DNA of 8,755 nucleotides from an uncultured Demequina sp. (GCA_937925595.1 CALALQ010000382.1:1-8755), one strand, 5' to 3'; positions 1 through 6,738 are shown, counted from the first letter of the stretch. A program made the numbers and translations. Notes: a model not told the origin generated them from the letters alone.

Positions 1-115
1 GCTTCCACTCGCCGGTCAGGTCAAGCGGTTCGGCCGGCGCGACCTCTTCCTCGGTGTGCGTGCCGCGGCTCCAAGGCCGCCAACCTCGAAAGCAACGGGC
101 AATGAAGTCCTTCAC
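1..115 (-). CDS. Possible edge of a minus-strand gene continuing left of the window
   Basis: On the minus strand this stretch is open to the window edge. Its last ~20 codons have strongly GC-rich third positions and read like protein, ending in VAPAEPLDLTGEWK. From memory, a PLDLTGxWKQ-type motif occurs near the start of a family of small actinobacterial secreted or lipoprotein-like proteins; this was not searched. The only start codon seen is a GTG at 113-115. It has no recognisable ribosome binding site, and the residues after it (rich in Arg and Trp) look poor, with no signal peptide or lipobox. The fragment could be a gene with an unusual N-terminus, a remnant that has lost its start, or chance. 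The same DNA is also open in two plus-strand frames, so confidence is low. Confidence 0.3.
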   Translation of the reverse strand, partial: MKDFIARCFRGWRPWSRGTHTEEEVAPAEPLDLTGEWK

Positions 116-121
116 AGAATC

Positions 122-129
122 AGAGGAAG
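122..129 (+). promoter_or_regulatory. Ribosome binding site that sets the DUF2510 gene start
   Basis: AGAGGAAG lies about 6 nt before the GTG at 135. The two earlier in-frame starts, GTG 54 and ATG 102, have no comparable site. Starting at 135 also gives a protein that reaches its DUF2510 motif after a short Pro/Ser-rich lead, the usual layout for this family. Confidence 0.65.
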
Positions 130-134
130 CGATC

Positions 135-1220
135 GTGACAGAACCCACCTCACCGTCAGAGTCACCCGCGCCGACACCGGGTGCGGGTTGGTACCCCGAC
201 ATGAACATGCCCGGTAGCCACCGCTACTACGACGGTGCGAACTGGACCTCGCATGTGCGCCCATCGGCCGCCGTGACCGCCGTGGGCGAGCCACCGCGGG
301 GCGCCAAGTCGCGCAATGTGCTGGGCATCGTGGCGCTCATCGTCTCCGTCGTAGGGTTCGTTTTCGCCTGCGTCCCCGGTGCGCTCGTTGTGGGTTGGGT
401 GCTACTTCCGATCGGCTTCGTCCTCGGCATCGTTGCAATATGCCTGAAGAACAAGCCCAAGTGGCAAGGCCTGGCCGCGATCATCGTCTCTATGGTCGGC
501 ACCATCGTCGGTGTCGTGGTCTTCCTGTCGCTGGCGGCCGGCGCGGTGAGTGATGCCATCGACGACAGTGCGACCGACAAGGTAGGAAGCTCTGACGCGG
601 TGGGTGACCGCGCTGATGACGAAGAGCAGCCAGCCGACGATGAGCCGGTGACCCCCGATGCGAAGGCGCTCGTGCTCGGCGAGACTGCGTTCGGTATCGA
701 CATCGACAGCGGCATGGGCTGGTACGCGATCGAGCTCACCAACCCCAACGACGACTACATATTCTCGTTCGCCGGCATCGATGTCGAGGCGTACGACGCC
801 GACGACGTCCTCATCGATACGGACAGCACTTACGGCACGATCCTCTCCGGCAGGACCTACATTGTCGGCAAGTTCTTCGACATCGGCTCGGCCAAGATCG
901 ACCGCATTGAAGTTCGTGGACCCACCGCGGACGCGGTCACCCACTCGCCCGCCGCAGAAACGGGCAGCTTCGAAATGGGAAAGCTCAGGACTGGCTCCGA
1001 GTACGACGAGTACATGACGGTCAAAGGCACCCTGACGTCTAATTTCTCGGAGGACCAGGACGGGGTAAGGATCGACGTCATCGCCCGAAAGGGCGGGAAG
1101 ATCGTCGGCGTGGACTACACCTACACCGACCGCGTGCCGTCGGGTGGTAAGGCTGCCTGGGATATCGGGTTCTGGAAGGTCCCGCTCGACTCCGAGGTTG
1201 AGGCGTATCCGCACCTGTAG
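135..1220 (+). CDS. DUF2510 / DUF4190-like membrane protein with paired extracytoplasmic beta domains
   Basis: This is a 361-residue protein of unknown function. Residues 17-38 carry the DUF2510 pattern (GWYPD, PG, RYYDG, W-T), a short motif common at the N-terminus of actinobacterial membrane proteins. Three hydrophobic segments follow at about 62-80, 84-104 and 112-135, with a DUF4190-like look (Gly-rich, with a KNKPKWQG turn before the last). An acidic Asp/Glu-rich linker spans about 140-180. The C-terminal half has two beta-rich units, about 195-260 (from ELTNPNDDY) and 295-355 (from VKGTLTSN). Both resemble the FxLYD/DUF4352 type of external sandwich domain, which is inferred from pattern only. 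Start choice: GTG 135 has the best ribosome binding site; GTG 54 or ATG 102 would add 27 or 11 residues. The C-terminus is probably outside the membrane, with DUF2510 inside. No enzymatic motif is visible, and nothing links it to the TRAP operon. Confidence 0.85.
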   Translation: MTEPTSPSESPAPTPGAGWYPDMNMPGSHRYYDGANWTSHVRPSAAVTAVGEPPRGAKSRNVLGIVALIVSVVGFVFACVPGALVVGWVLLPIGFVLGIVAICLKNKPKWQGLAAIIVSMVGTIVGVVVFLSLAAGAVSDAIDDSATDKVGSSDAVGDRADDEEQPADDEPVTPDAKALVLGETAFGIDIDSGMGWYAIELTNPNDDYIFSFAGIDVEAYDADDVLIDTDSTYGTILSGRTYIVGKFFDIGSAKIDRIEVRGPTADAVTHSPAAETGSFEMGKLRTGSEYDEYMTVKGTLTSNFSEDQDGVRIDVIARKGGKIVGVDYTYTDRVPSGGKAAWDIGFWKVPLDSEVEAYPHL

Positions 1221-1282
1221 CCCCATCGACAAGCTGCTGAGAGACGCCGCCGGGCCGAACGACATCGCGAGAATAGGCCTGC

Positions 1283-1510
1283 GTGCGCCGTTCGCTACGA
1301 CCCTCACTCAGCACGCCTCCGCACTACATCAACCGCGGGTCGATCTACTACCGGAAGGCGGACGGCACGGGGGAGCTGATTGCGCTTCCCGTCAACCAGC
1401 TGGGGCGCAGTGGCTTTGGCCGCAACAAGGCAGCGAATGAGAAGCCCGCCGAGGTCTGCCCCGAATGCTGGCTGGAGCTTCCGATGAGTGGGATCTGCCC
1501 TCACCACTGA
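1283..1510 (+). CDS. Small protein with C-terminal zinc-knuckle-like motif
   Basis: This is a 75-residue ORF that I cannot assign to a named family. It ends in CPECWLELPMSGICPHH: Cys59 and Cys62 as CxxC, nine residues, then Cys72 with His74 and His75. This is a plausible four-ligand zinc site placed at the very C-terminus. The middle (about 18-40, RGSIYYRKADGTGELIALPV) reads like a short beta hairpin. An in-frame TAG at 1274-1276 blocks upstream extension, so GTG 1283 is the only available start; the TAGG at 1274-1277 is a weak ribosome binding site. Nothing else is recognisable in the ~62 bp between the preceding gene and this ORF. The antisense frame is open over the same region, but it lacks any such motif. 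The ORF is plausibly real because of the motif rather than its length. Confidence 0.5.
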   Translation: MRRSLRPSLSTPPHYINRGSIYYRKADGTGELIALPVNQLGRSGFGRNKAANEKPAEVCPECWLELPMSGICPHH

Positions 1511-1531
1511 GCGCCGGGTCCCAGGCGGCGC
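1511..1531. terminator. Short GC hairpin between convergent genes
   Basis: GCGCCG (1511-1516) can pair with CGGCGC (1526-1531) around a 9-nt loop. It sits between the stop of the plus-strand small ORF at 1510 and the stop of the minus-strand regulator at 1535. No T-tract follows on either side. The position is right for a bidirectional terminator, but the stem is only 6 bp. Confidence 0.35.
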
Positions 1532-1534
1532 CCG

Positions 1535-2347
1535 TCAGCGGCCGCCCATGACTCTGGTGGCGCTCGCAGGCCGGGGCGGAGGGGCGACGAGCACCTCAAC
1601 CCCCGCGGTGCGCAGTTTGGCGATCACGTCGTTGGGCGTGCGCCAATCTGTCACCAGGATGCTGATCTGGTCGAAGTCGGCGAACACCGCCAGCGCTGAT
1701 CGATTCATCTTGGTGTGATCCGCGACCAGGATCACTGTCTCGCTGATCTCGGCGAGCTTCCGTTTGAGGGGGCCGGCGAGGAGGTTCGTGTGCATCGCGC
1801 CTTTGGCGAGATCCAGTCCGGTGCAGCTCAGGATCGCCTTGTCACAGTGATATGCGTTGAGTTGATCTTCTTCCCCGATCAGCAGCTGAGAGGTGTTGCG
1901 CAGGACGCCGCCTGGCATGATCACGGTCAGCTCGTCTTGGCTAGAACCTGCGGCGAGACTGGCGATCGCGACAGAGCCTGTCAGGAGGCTCAACGGCGCA
2001 GTTCCGGTCTCGATCGCAACCCGGACTACCTCGTATGGCGTGGTTCCGCTGTCGACAGCCACGACGTCGCCCGGCTGAAGGAGCTCCGCGGTCAATTGCG
2101 CTATCGCGCGCTTCTCCACGATCGCGCTGCCGACCCTGGACTCCCAGCTGGGCTCGAAGCCGACGGGCGTCTCCGCGCCGCCGTGGAAGCGGACGATCGC
2201 GCCCGACTGAGACAGCGCGGTGAGGTCTCGGCGAATCGTGGCGAGCGATACCCCGAACCGATTGCTGAGCTGCTCGACCGACAGCGTCCCGGACTCCCGG
2301 AGCACGGCCACCAGCTCGCGTCGGCGGTTTTCGGTCTTCATTGACAT
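1535..2347 (-). CDS. DeoR-family transcriptional regulator
   Basis: This is a 270-residue cytoplasmic repressor-type protein of full family length. The N-terminal winged helix spans about residues 8-58, with the helix-turn-helix at LSVEQLSNRFGVSLATIRRD (22-41). The DeoR C-terminal sensor domain follows. It shows EKRAIA (78-83), the phosphate/sugar-binding DSGTT loop (99-103), the GG-x-LR segment and an ADHTKM motif near the C-terminus. DeoR proteins of this type usually sense a phosphorylated sugar intermediate made by the pathway they control. The gene is divergent from the TRAP/catabolic operon, with 155 bp between, so local control of that operon and of itself is likely. Start choice: ATG 2347 gives the usual short lead before the first helix; ATG 2341 is nearly equivalent. 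ATG 2389 would add 14 atypical residues and run across operator-like repeats. No strong ribosome binding site marks any of them. Confidence 0.92.
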   Translation of the reverse strand: MSMKTENRRRELVAVLRESGTLSVEQLSNRFGVSLATIRRDLTALSQSGAIVRFHGGAETPVGFEPSWESRVGSAIVEKRAIAQLTAELLQPGDVVAVDSGTTPYEVVRVAIETGTAPLSLLTGSVAIASLAAGSSQDELTVIMPGGVLRNTSQLLIGEEDQLNAYHCDKAILSCTGLDLAKGAMHTNLLAGPLKRKLAEISETVILVADHTKMNRSALAVFADFDQISILVTDWRTPNDVIAKLRTAGVEVLVAPPPRPASATRVMGGR

Positions 2348-2358
2348 GCGCTCAGTCT

Positions 2359-2408
2359 TGCACAAAAAATGCGCGAAAGGGCAAGCCATTGGTCTCGTTT
2401 TGCGCGAA
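2359..2408. promoter_or_regulatory. Candidate DeoR operator: helically phased repeats
   Basis: TGCGCGAA occurs at 2370-2377 and again at 2401-2408, in direct orientation and 31 bp apart (about three helical turns). A degenerate copy, TGCACAAA (2359-2366), lies 11 bp (one turn) before the first. DeoR-family regulators often bind repeated half-sites in phase. The cluster lies 12-61 bp upstream of the regulator's start, so it fits autoregulation, and it could also act on the divergent operon. Assignment to this regulator is inference. Confidence 0.45.
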
Positions 2409-2421
2409 CAGCCGCTCCTAT

Positions 2422-2451
2422 TTGACTGAATGATCGCTTACGTGATTCGAT
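2422..2451 (+). promoter_or_regulatory. Candidate promoter of the TRAP/catabolic operon
   Basis: TTGACT at 2422-2427 is a near-consensus -35 box. With an 18-bp spacer the -10 would be TTCGAT (2446-2451), which matches TATAAT at only three of six positions. A start near 2458 would leave a leader of about 45 nt before dctP. The weak -10 falls inside the GATTCGATC repeat, which fits a regulated promoter. Confidence 0.3.
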
Positions 2452-2466
2452 CGAGCCGATTCGATC
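2444..2466. repeat. Direct repeat GATTCGATC, possible second operator
   Basis: GATTCGATC occurs at 2444-2452 and 2458-2466, 14 bp apart. An inverted pair TGATCG (2431-2436) and CGATCA (2462-2467) frames the area. The first copy overlaps the predicted -10 box of the dctP promoter, so protein binding here would block transcription. It differs from the TGCGCGAA repeats, so a second regulator or a second binding mode is possible. Confidence 0.35.
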
Positions 2467-2502
2467 ACTGAAGATCTGATCCACAAGCAAAGGAGCTACG
2501 AA

Positions 2503-3522
2503 ATGAAGCGGAAGGCACTCTTCGCGACCGTGATCGCTGCGCCCCTCGCCCTCGTTCTGGGCGCGTGCTCGGCGACCCCCGTGGGCGGCGACAACGGCGG
2601 AAGCGAAGCCAAGGCGCTGACTCTCAAGATCGGCTACGTCGACACGCCCGGGACGTTGGTCGATCTCGCGGCGATCCGCTTCGAGGAGGAGCTCGAAGAG
2701 CGCAGCGGCGGGGCGATCACCGTCGAGAACTTCGGCGGGGGCCAGCTTGGTGCGGAGAACGAGATGGTCGAGAGCATGGGCCTCGGAGCGCTGGACATGG
2801 CGATCGTCGGCGACTCCGTCATCTCGGTTTTCGCTCCCGAGTACTCTGCGCTCTCCTTCCCGTATCTGGTCGAAAGCGCCGAGCACCTCGAAGCGATCGG
2901 TTCCAGCGAGATCGCAGACGAACTGTCGGCCGTCTTCCAGGAGGAGCTCGGTGTGTCCGTGGACCGGTGGTTGGCGCGTGCCCCTCGCATGCTGTCTGCG
3001 AACCGTGCGGTGGAGACCCCTGCTGACCTCGCCGGCCTGAAGCTTCGCGTCCCGGCGAACCCCGTGATGGAGGCGGCGTGGGCCGCTCTAGGTGCGAGCC
3101 CCACGCCGGTCGCGTTCAATGAACTCTTCCTGGCCCTGCAGCAGGGGGTCGTTGACGCGCAGGAGAATCCGATCGACACGGTCGTGGCCACTCACTTTGA
3201 AGAGGTGCAGAGCCACCAGATGCTCACGGAGCACCTGTTCGCGCCGTACTTCGTCCTGGTCAGCGACCGTTACCTGGAAGGCCTCGACGACCAGCAGCGG
3301 GAGTGGATCAGCGAGTCCATGGACGCTGCGCAGGCTCACCTCCGCGAGCTGGTCGCGCAGGGGCAGAGCGAGGGACTGGAAACCCTCAAGGCTGCCGGCA
3401 TGACCATTATCACCCCGGACATCGACGCGTTCCGCAGCAAGCTCATGGACTCCGGCGTCATCGATGACTTCGCCGACGAGTGGGCCGAGGGCCTCGTCGA
3501 GCGCATCCGGGCCCTCGCGTGA
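2503..3522 (+). CDS. dctP: TRAP transporter substrate-binding lipoprotein (DctP family)
   Basis: This is the periplasmic-type binding protein of a TRAP transporter, 339 residues, the usual family length. It captures a small organic acid outside the cell and delivers it to DctQM. Residues 1-22 form a lipoprotein signal: a basic KRK, a hydrophobic core and the lipobox LGAC with Cys22, so the mature protein is tethered to the outer face of the membrane as in Gram-positive bacteria. The family core is clear: KLRVP with Arg182, the conserved arginine that normally salt-bridges the ligand carboxylate; the FNELFLALQQGVVDAQENP block; and Asn222 in QENP. This argues for a carboxylate ligand, but the exact one cannot be read from sequence. 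AAAGGAG at 2489-2495 is an excellent ribosome binding site, 7 nt before ATG 2503. It is the first gene of the operon and is separated from the next by a strong hairpin. Confidence 0.96.
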   Translation: MKRKALFATVIAAPLALVLGACSATPVGGDNGGSEAKALTLKIGYVDTPGTLVDLAAIRFEEELEERSGGAITVENFGGGQLGAENEMVESMGLGALDMAIVGDSVISVFAPEYSALSFPYLVESAEHLEAIGSSEIADELSAVFQEELGVSVDRWLARAPRMLSANRAVETPADLAGLKLRVPANPVMEAAWAALGASPTPVAFNELFLALQQGVVDAQENPIDTVVATHFEEVQSHQMLTEHLFAPYFVLVSDRYLEGLDDQQREWISESMDAAQAHLRELVAQGQSEGLETLKAAGMTIITPDIDAFRSKLMDSGVIDDFADEWAEGLVERIRALA

Positions 3523-3530
3523 GTGTCGCA

Positions 3531-3567
3531 CGCCGGCTCCAGGAGTCCGCGGACTTCTGGAGCGGCG
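3531..3567 (+). promoter_or_regulatory. Intercistronic hairpin between dctP and the enzyme genes
   Basis: Starting 8 nt after the dctP stop, 3531-3548 can pair with 3551-3567. That is CGCC with GGCG, then after a bulged G3535 a 13-pair arm (GCTCCAGGAGTCC with GGACTTCTGGAGC) with one G-U wobble. The drawn loop is only 2 nt, so the innermost pairs probably open to a 4-nt CGCG loop. No T-tract follows. Such hairpins after binding-protein genes usually protect the upstream message from 3' decay or partly attenuate transcription. A full terminator is less likely, because the downstream genes show no promoter of their own. Confidence 0.7.
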
Positions 3568-3576
3568 TCACCGCGC

Positions 3577-3582
3577 TAGGAG
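3577..3582 (+). promoter_or_regulatory. Ribosome binding site that sets the aldolase start
   Basis: TAGGAG lies 7 nt before GTG 3590. The competing GTG 3605 has GGAG at 3596-3599 with 5 nt spacing and would shorten the protein by five residues. The far upstream ATG 3464 lies inside dctP and is rejected. Confidence 0.55.
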
Positions 3583-3589
3583 CCAACCT

Positions 3590-4234
3590 GTGAACGGAGA
3601 GAACGTGTCCGAACTCGAAGACGTCGGCCGACGACTCGTCGCCCACGCGAGGGACCTTTACTCGCGTGGACTGGTGAGCGGCAGCGGGGGGAACATCTCT
3701 GCTCGTCTCAGCACGGGCGAGGTGCTCGCCAGCCCCAGCGGGCATTCGCTTGGATCGCTGGATGTCTCAGCGCTGGCGCTCGTAGACATGGATGGCGTCC
3801 AGAAGTCCGGACCGCGAGCGACCAAGGAGGTTCCCCTCCACCTCGCGGCTTACCGGTCCTCGGCGTCAGTCCACGCGGTCGTGCACACGCACTCCATTTA
3901 TGCGACGAGCTACTCGGCTCTCGCCCAGCCTGGACAGCTCCTGCCCGTCTACACGCCGAGCTTCGCGGCCAAAGTGGGCGACGTGGAGATCACCCCCTTC
4001 GAGGTGCCAGGCACGGAACTCCTCGCTCGTCAGGTACAGCACGGCCTTCGTGGTGGCAGGGTCGCGACGGTACTGGGGAATCACGGCGTCGTCACGGTGG
4101 GCGCGACCCTTGACGATGCCGCCAACCGCGCTTTCGAAGTGGAGGAGAACCTGAAGATCTACTTCTTGTCCTCCGCCAGGGCGAGAACTCTCGACGATGC
4201 GACTCAGCAAGCGGTCAAAAGCCTTTACGGATGA
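3590..4234 (+). CDS. Class II aldolase/adducin family enzyme, OtnC-like
   Basis: This is a 214-residue cytoplasmic zinc enzyme of normal length for class II aldolases. It is predicted to split or decarboxylate a phosphorylated keto-acid or ketose. The zinc ligands are visible: His99 and His101 in VVHTHS, and His165 in GNHGVV. Glu80 in TKEVPLH is the likely acid/base. Several segments match what I recall of the 3-oxo-tetronate 4-phosphate decarboxylase (OtnC) branch better than L-fuculose-phosphate aldolase: GSGGNISARL near the N-terminus, SGHSLGSLD followed by LVDMDG, the KVGDVEITPFEVPGTELLA stretch, and a final EVEENLKI helix. OtnC releases CO2 and gives dihydroxyacetone phosphate. It lies between the binding protein and the dehydrogenase, 30 bp before the latter. 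Start: GTG 3590 by its ribosome binding site; GTG 3605 is possible. The substrate is uncertain, because the partner kinase is not the usual OtnK. Confidence 0.9.
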   Translation: MNGENVSELEDVGRRLVAHARDLYSRGLVSGSGGNISARLSTGEVLASPSGHSLGSLDVSALALVDMDGVQKSGPRATKEVPLHLAAYRSSASVHAVVHTHSIYATSYSALAQPGQLLPVYTPSFAAKVGDVEITPFEVPGTELLARQVQHGLRGGRVATVLGNHGVVTVGATLDDAANRAFEVEENLKIYFLSSARARTLDDATQQAVKSLYG

Positions 4235-4264
4235 CCGTCGAAACGGACAGGAACCTTCTTCACA

Positions 4265-5236
4265 ATGACAAAGATCTTCGTCACTGCACGACTGATTGAG
4301 GCGGATCGGCAGCTGCTTGAACAGCACGCCGAGCTCGAGTACGGAGGCTGGGGCTACGAGGGGCGGAAGCTCACGACTGATGAGTTGATCGAGCGTGCGC
4401 AGGGAGCCGATGTGCTCGTCGTCGAATACGAGGACGTAGACGGCAAGGTCCTCGACGGGCTGCCGACCGTCAAGTACGTCTGCTGCACTCGCGGGGGGAT
4501 GGAGAGCATCGATGTCCCCGCGGTGATCGAACGGGGCGTCGCCCTATCCAACACGCCGGGGCGAAACGCCGTCGCTGTGGCTGAACTCACCGTCGGCCTC
4601 ATGCTCGCCGTCGCGCGCTTCATTCCGCAGACTCACCACTACATCGTCTCGCAGGACTGGGAACGCGCGGTATGGGATATCGCAGGCAACACGCCCGTCA
4701 AGCGGTATGCCGGACTGGAGCTTCAGGGCGCCACCGTGGGCATGCTCGGATACGGCGCGATCGCACAGCAGGTCGCGCAGCGCCTGAGCGGGTTCGGAGT
4801 GAGTCTGCGCGTGTACGACCCGTACTACCGTGGCGATGACGTGACGACGGAAGATCTGGAAGCCGTCCTTGCCGCGTCGGATTTCGTGAGCCTGCACTGC
4901 AAGCTGACGCCGGAGACGGAGAGCATCATCAACAGCCGGTCTCTCGACATGATGAAACCGACGGCGTATCTGGTCAACACCGCGCGGGGTGCCTTGGTCG
5001 ACGAAGACGCGCTCTTCGAAGCGCTACAGCAGAAACGCATCGCTGGTGCAGCGCTCGATGTGCTCCGTGAGGAGCCCATCGATCCGACGCACCCTCTGCT
5101 CCAGCTGGAGAACGTAGTGCTGACTCCGCACATCGGCGGAGCGTCGACGGGCATTCTCCGTCACCAGAGCGCGATGGCGACAACGGACGTTCTGAACTTC
5201 ATGCGTGCTCGCGAGCTCGTTCATGCTGTCGTCTGA
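4265..5236 (+). CDS. D-isomer-specific 2-hydroxyacid dehydrogenase (NAD-binding)
   Basis: This is a 323-residue cytoplasmic NAD(P)-dependent oxidoreductase of full length. It interconverts a 2-hydroxy acid and a 2-oxo acid. The nucleotide-binding motif is VGMLGYGAIA (a GxGxxA version of the Rossmann turn), with Asp in RVYDPYY about 20 residues on, which favours NAD over NADP. The catalytic triad is in place: Arg241 in NTARGALVDE, Glu270 in REEP and His289 in TPHIGGAS, spaced as in SerA and related enzymes. There is no C-terminal ACT domain, so it is not a regulated biosynthetic SerA. Other members of the superfamily include glyoxylate/hydroxypyruvate reductases and PdxB (4-phosphoerythronate dehydrogenase), so either a free or a phosphorylated sugar acid could be the substrate. 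AGGA at 4249-4252 is a usable but distant (12 nt) ribosome binding site. Its last codons overlap the kinase start, implying translational coupling. Confidence 0.93.
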   Translation: MTKIFVTARLIEADRQLLEQHAELEYGGWGYEGRKLTTDELIERAQGADVLVVEYEDVDGKVLDGLPTVKYVCCTRGGMESIDVPAVIERGVALSNTPGRNAVAVAELTVGLMLAVARFIPQTHHYIVSQDWERAVWDIAGNTPVKRYAGLELQGATVGMLGYGAIAQQVAQRLSGFGVSLRVYDPYYRGDDVTTEDLEAVLAASDFVSLHCKLTPETESIINSRSLDMMKPTAYLVNTARGALVDEDALFEALQQKRIAGAALDVLREEPIDPTHPLLQLENVVLTPHIGGASTGILRHQSAMATTDVLNFMRARELVHAVV

Positions 5237-6728
5237 GCTGTTCCTCGGGCTGGATGTCGGCACGACCGCGGTGAAGGCTTCCTGCCTCGGCGTGGACGGC
5301 ATTGTTCAGGAACAGGTGCGGACGGAGTATCCGACGGCGTTCGGCCCCGGGGGACGAGTCACCCAGAAGCCGGTCGACTGGTGGGACGCGGCGAAGCAGT
5401 GTCTCCAGCAGCTATCCGCCGACCGCCGTGCCCGCATCACCGGAATAGCGGTCAGCAGTCACGCGCCCACGCTGCTCGGAGTGGCCGAGGACGGTACTCC
5501 ACTGATGGACGCGCGGATCTGGGCCGACCGAACGGCGGCCGAAGAATCGCGAGCCCTCGAGGCGCTGTGGGGACAGTCGCGGATCGAGGCGTTGGTGGGG
5601 AATCGCATGGATCCGTACTTCCTCGCACCCAAGCTGGCTCAGCTGCGAGCCGAACGGGGCAACGACCTCGGCGCGATCCCGCTGTTCGTTCAGGCCAACG
5701 GCTGGCTCGTGCATCGGCTGTGCGGAGTCTGGTCGATCGATGACACGCACGCGGCTCTCACCCAGCTGTACGCCGCCGACAGCGGTGACTGGGACGATGG
5801 GGTGCTGCAGGATCTGGGGGTCCACCGCGGACAGCTGCCGCCCCTCTTCTCGCCTTCGGCGACAGTGGGGCACCTGACGAAGGCCGCAGCAGGTGAGCTG
5901 GGGCTCACCGCGGGGATTCCGGTTCACGCCGGTTCGATCGACGGATCGACCTCCGCGCTGGGTGCAGGTCTCACCGAGGCCGGCAGGCTTTACGAGATGT
6001 CGGGGCAGTCCTCGGGCATCGGTGTCATCACCGACGACGTCATACCTCACCGCCGCCTCGTCAACCTCAAGCACGCCATCGACGGGCGCTGGATCCTCAA
6101 AGGCAGCATGTCGGCGACTGGCGGGTCCTTGCGCTGGCTTCGTGACGTCGTGGGCGCAGGTGCAACGGATGCTGAGGACTTCGCCGAGTTCACCAGGTTG
6201 GCGGCTGACGCCGATCCCGGCTCCGGGGGTGTGCTCTTCTTGCCCTACATTCTTGGCGAGAGAGCCCCGATCTGGGACCCGGACGCGCGTGGAGTCTGGT
6301 TCGGGCTCAACGCGACCACCTCGCGGGCAGATCTGGTGCGCTCCGTGATGGAAGGGGCTGCCTTCGGCTTGCGGTCCGTCCTCGGCGAACTGGAGGGCAT
6401 CGACCACGACCCGCTCATCCACGGCAGCGGCGGGGGATATCTCAGCCAGGAGTGGACCCAGATCAAGGCAGATGTCCTCGGCCTCCCCATCAGCGTCTCC
6501 TGGGAGCAGTCTGACACTGCGTCGCGCGGCGCCGCGCTCCTGGCCCTGGCTGGGGCCGGTATTCCGCTGCCGCACGACGATGACGCGCCCGGGCAAGAGC
6601 TCGTCCGTCCCGAAGACTCGCTTGCAGACCTCTACGACGAACTCTTCAAGGAGTTCGTGTCATTGACATCGGCGTCGGCGAGCCACTTCGCATCGCTCGC
6701 CGCCGTGCGTCGGCGACACCGAATCTGA
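5223..6728 (+). CDS. FGGY-family carbohydrate kinase
   Basis: This is a 501-residue cytoplasmic ATP-dependent sugar kinase of the xylulokinase/gluconokinase type and full length. The N-terminal FGGY domain starts with the phosphate loop GLDVGTT (9-15) and contains the catalytic Asp240 in the GSIDGSTSALGAG segment. The C-terminal FGGY domain shows LPYILGERAPIWDP, the VMEGAAFGLR helix and the adenosine-site motif GSGGG (401-405). The family phosphorylates a hydroxyl on sugars, sugar alcohols or sugar acids; which one cannot be read off here. Start: ATG 5223 gives the normal family N-terminus and overlaps the dehydrogenase stop by 14 bp. GTG 5205 would add six residues. No strong ribosome binding site is present, which fits translational coupling. 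The residue after the catalytic Asp and the broad fold suggest xylulokinase/gluconokinase relatives rather than glycerol kinase. It sits where a DUF1537 kinase (OtnK) is found in described OtnC clusters. Confidence 0.93.
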   Translation: MLSSELFLGLDVGTTAVKASCLGVDGIVQEQVRTEYPTAFGPGGRVTQKPVDWWDAAKQCLQQLSADRRARITGIAVSSHAPTLLGVAEDGTPLMDARIWADRTAAEESRALEALWGQSRIEALVGNRMDPYFLAPKLAQLRAERGNDLGAIPLFVQANGWLVHRLCGVWSIDDTHAALTQLYAADSGDWDDGVLQDLGVHRGQLPPLFSPSATVGHLTKAAAGELGLTAGIPVHAGSIDGSTSALGAGLTEAGRLYEMSGQSSGIGVITDDVIPHRRLVNLKHAIDGRWILKGSMSATGGSLRWLRDVVGAGATDAEDFAEFTRLAADADPGSGGVLFLPYILGERAPIWDPDARGVWFGLNATTSRADLVRSVMEGAAFGLRSVLGELEGIDHDPLIHGSGGGYLSQEWTQIKADVLGLPISVSWEQSDTASRGAALLALAGAGIPLPHDDDAPGQELVRPEDSLADLYDELFKEFVSLTSASASHFASLAAVRRRHRI

Positions 6729-6738
6729 TCCGTTCCCG

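Noticed and set aside
54..134. Upstream extension of the DUF2510 protein to GTG 54
   Set aside because: There is no ribosome binding site, and the added residues (Arg/Gln-rich) are atypical. GTG 135 has AGAGGAAG at proper spacing.
402..1307. 301-residue minus-strand open frame
   Set aside because: It is antisense to the DUF2510 gene, which has clear motifs and a ribosome binding site. No domain is visible in the antisense product.
1715..2344. 209-residue plus-strand open frame
   Set aside because: It is antisense to the DeoR regulator, whose HTH and DSGTT motifs are unmistakable.
2338..2886. Minus-strand frame crossing the deoR-dctP intergenic region
   Set aside because: It overlaps the start of dctP with its signal peptide and ribosome binding site, and also the operator region. 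It has no motif.
3464..3589. Aldolase start at ATG 3464
   Set aside because: It lies inside dctP and would translate through the intercistronic hairpin. The conserved domain begins only after 3605.
5412..6596. 394-residue minus-strand open frame
   Set aside because: It lies opposite the FGGY kinase. Its residues are rich in Arg, Gly, His and Asp with no family motif, which is the usual antisense shadow of a high-GC gene.
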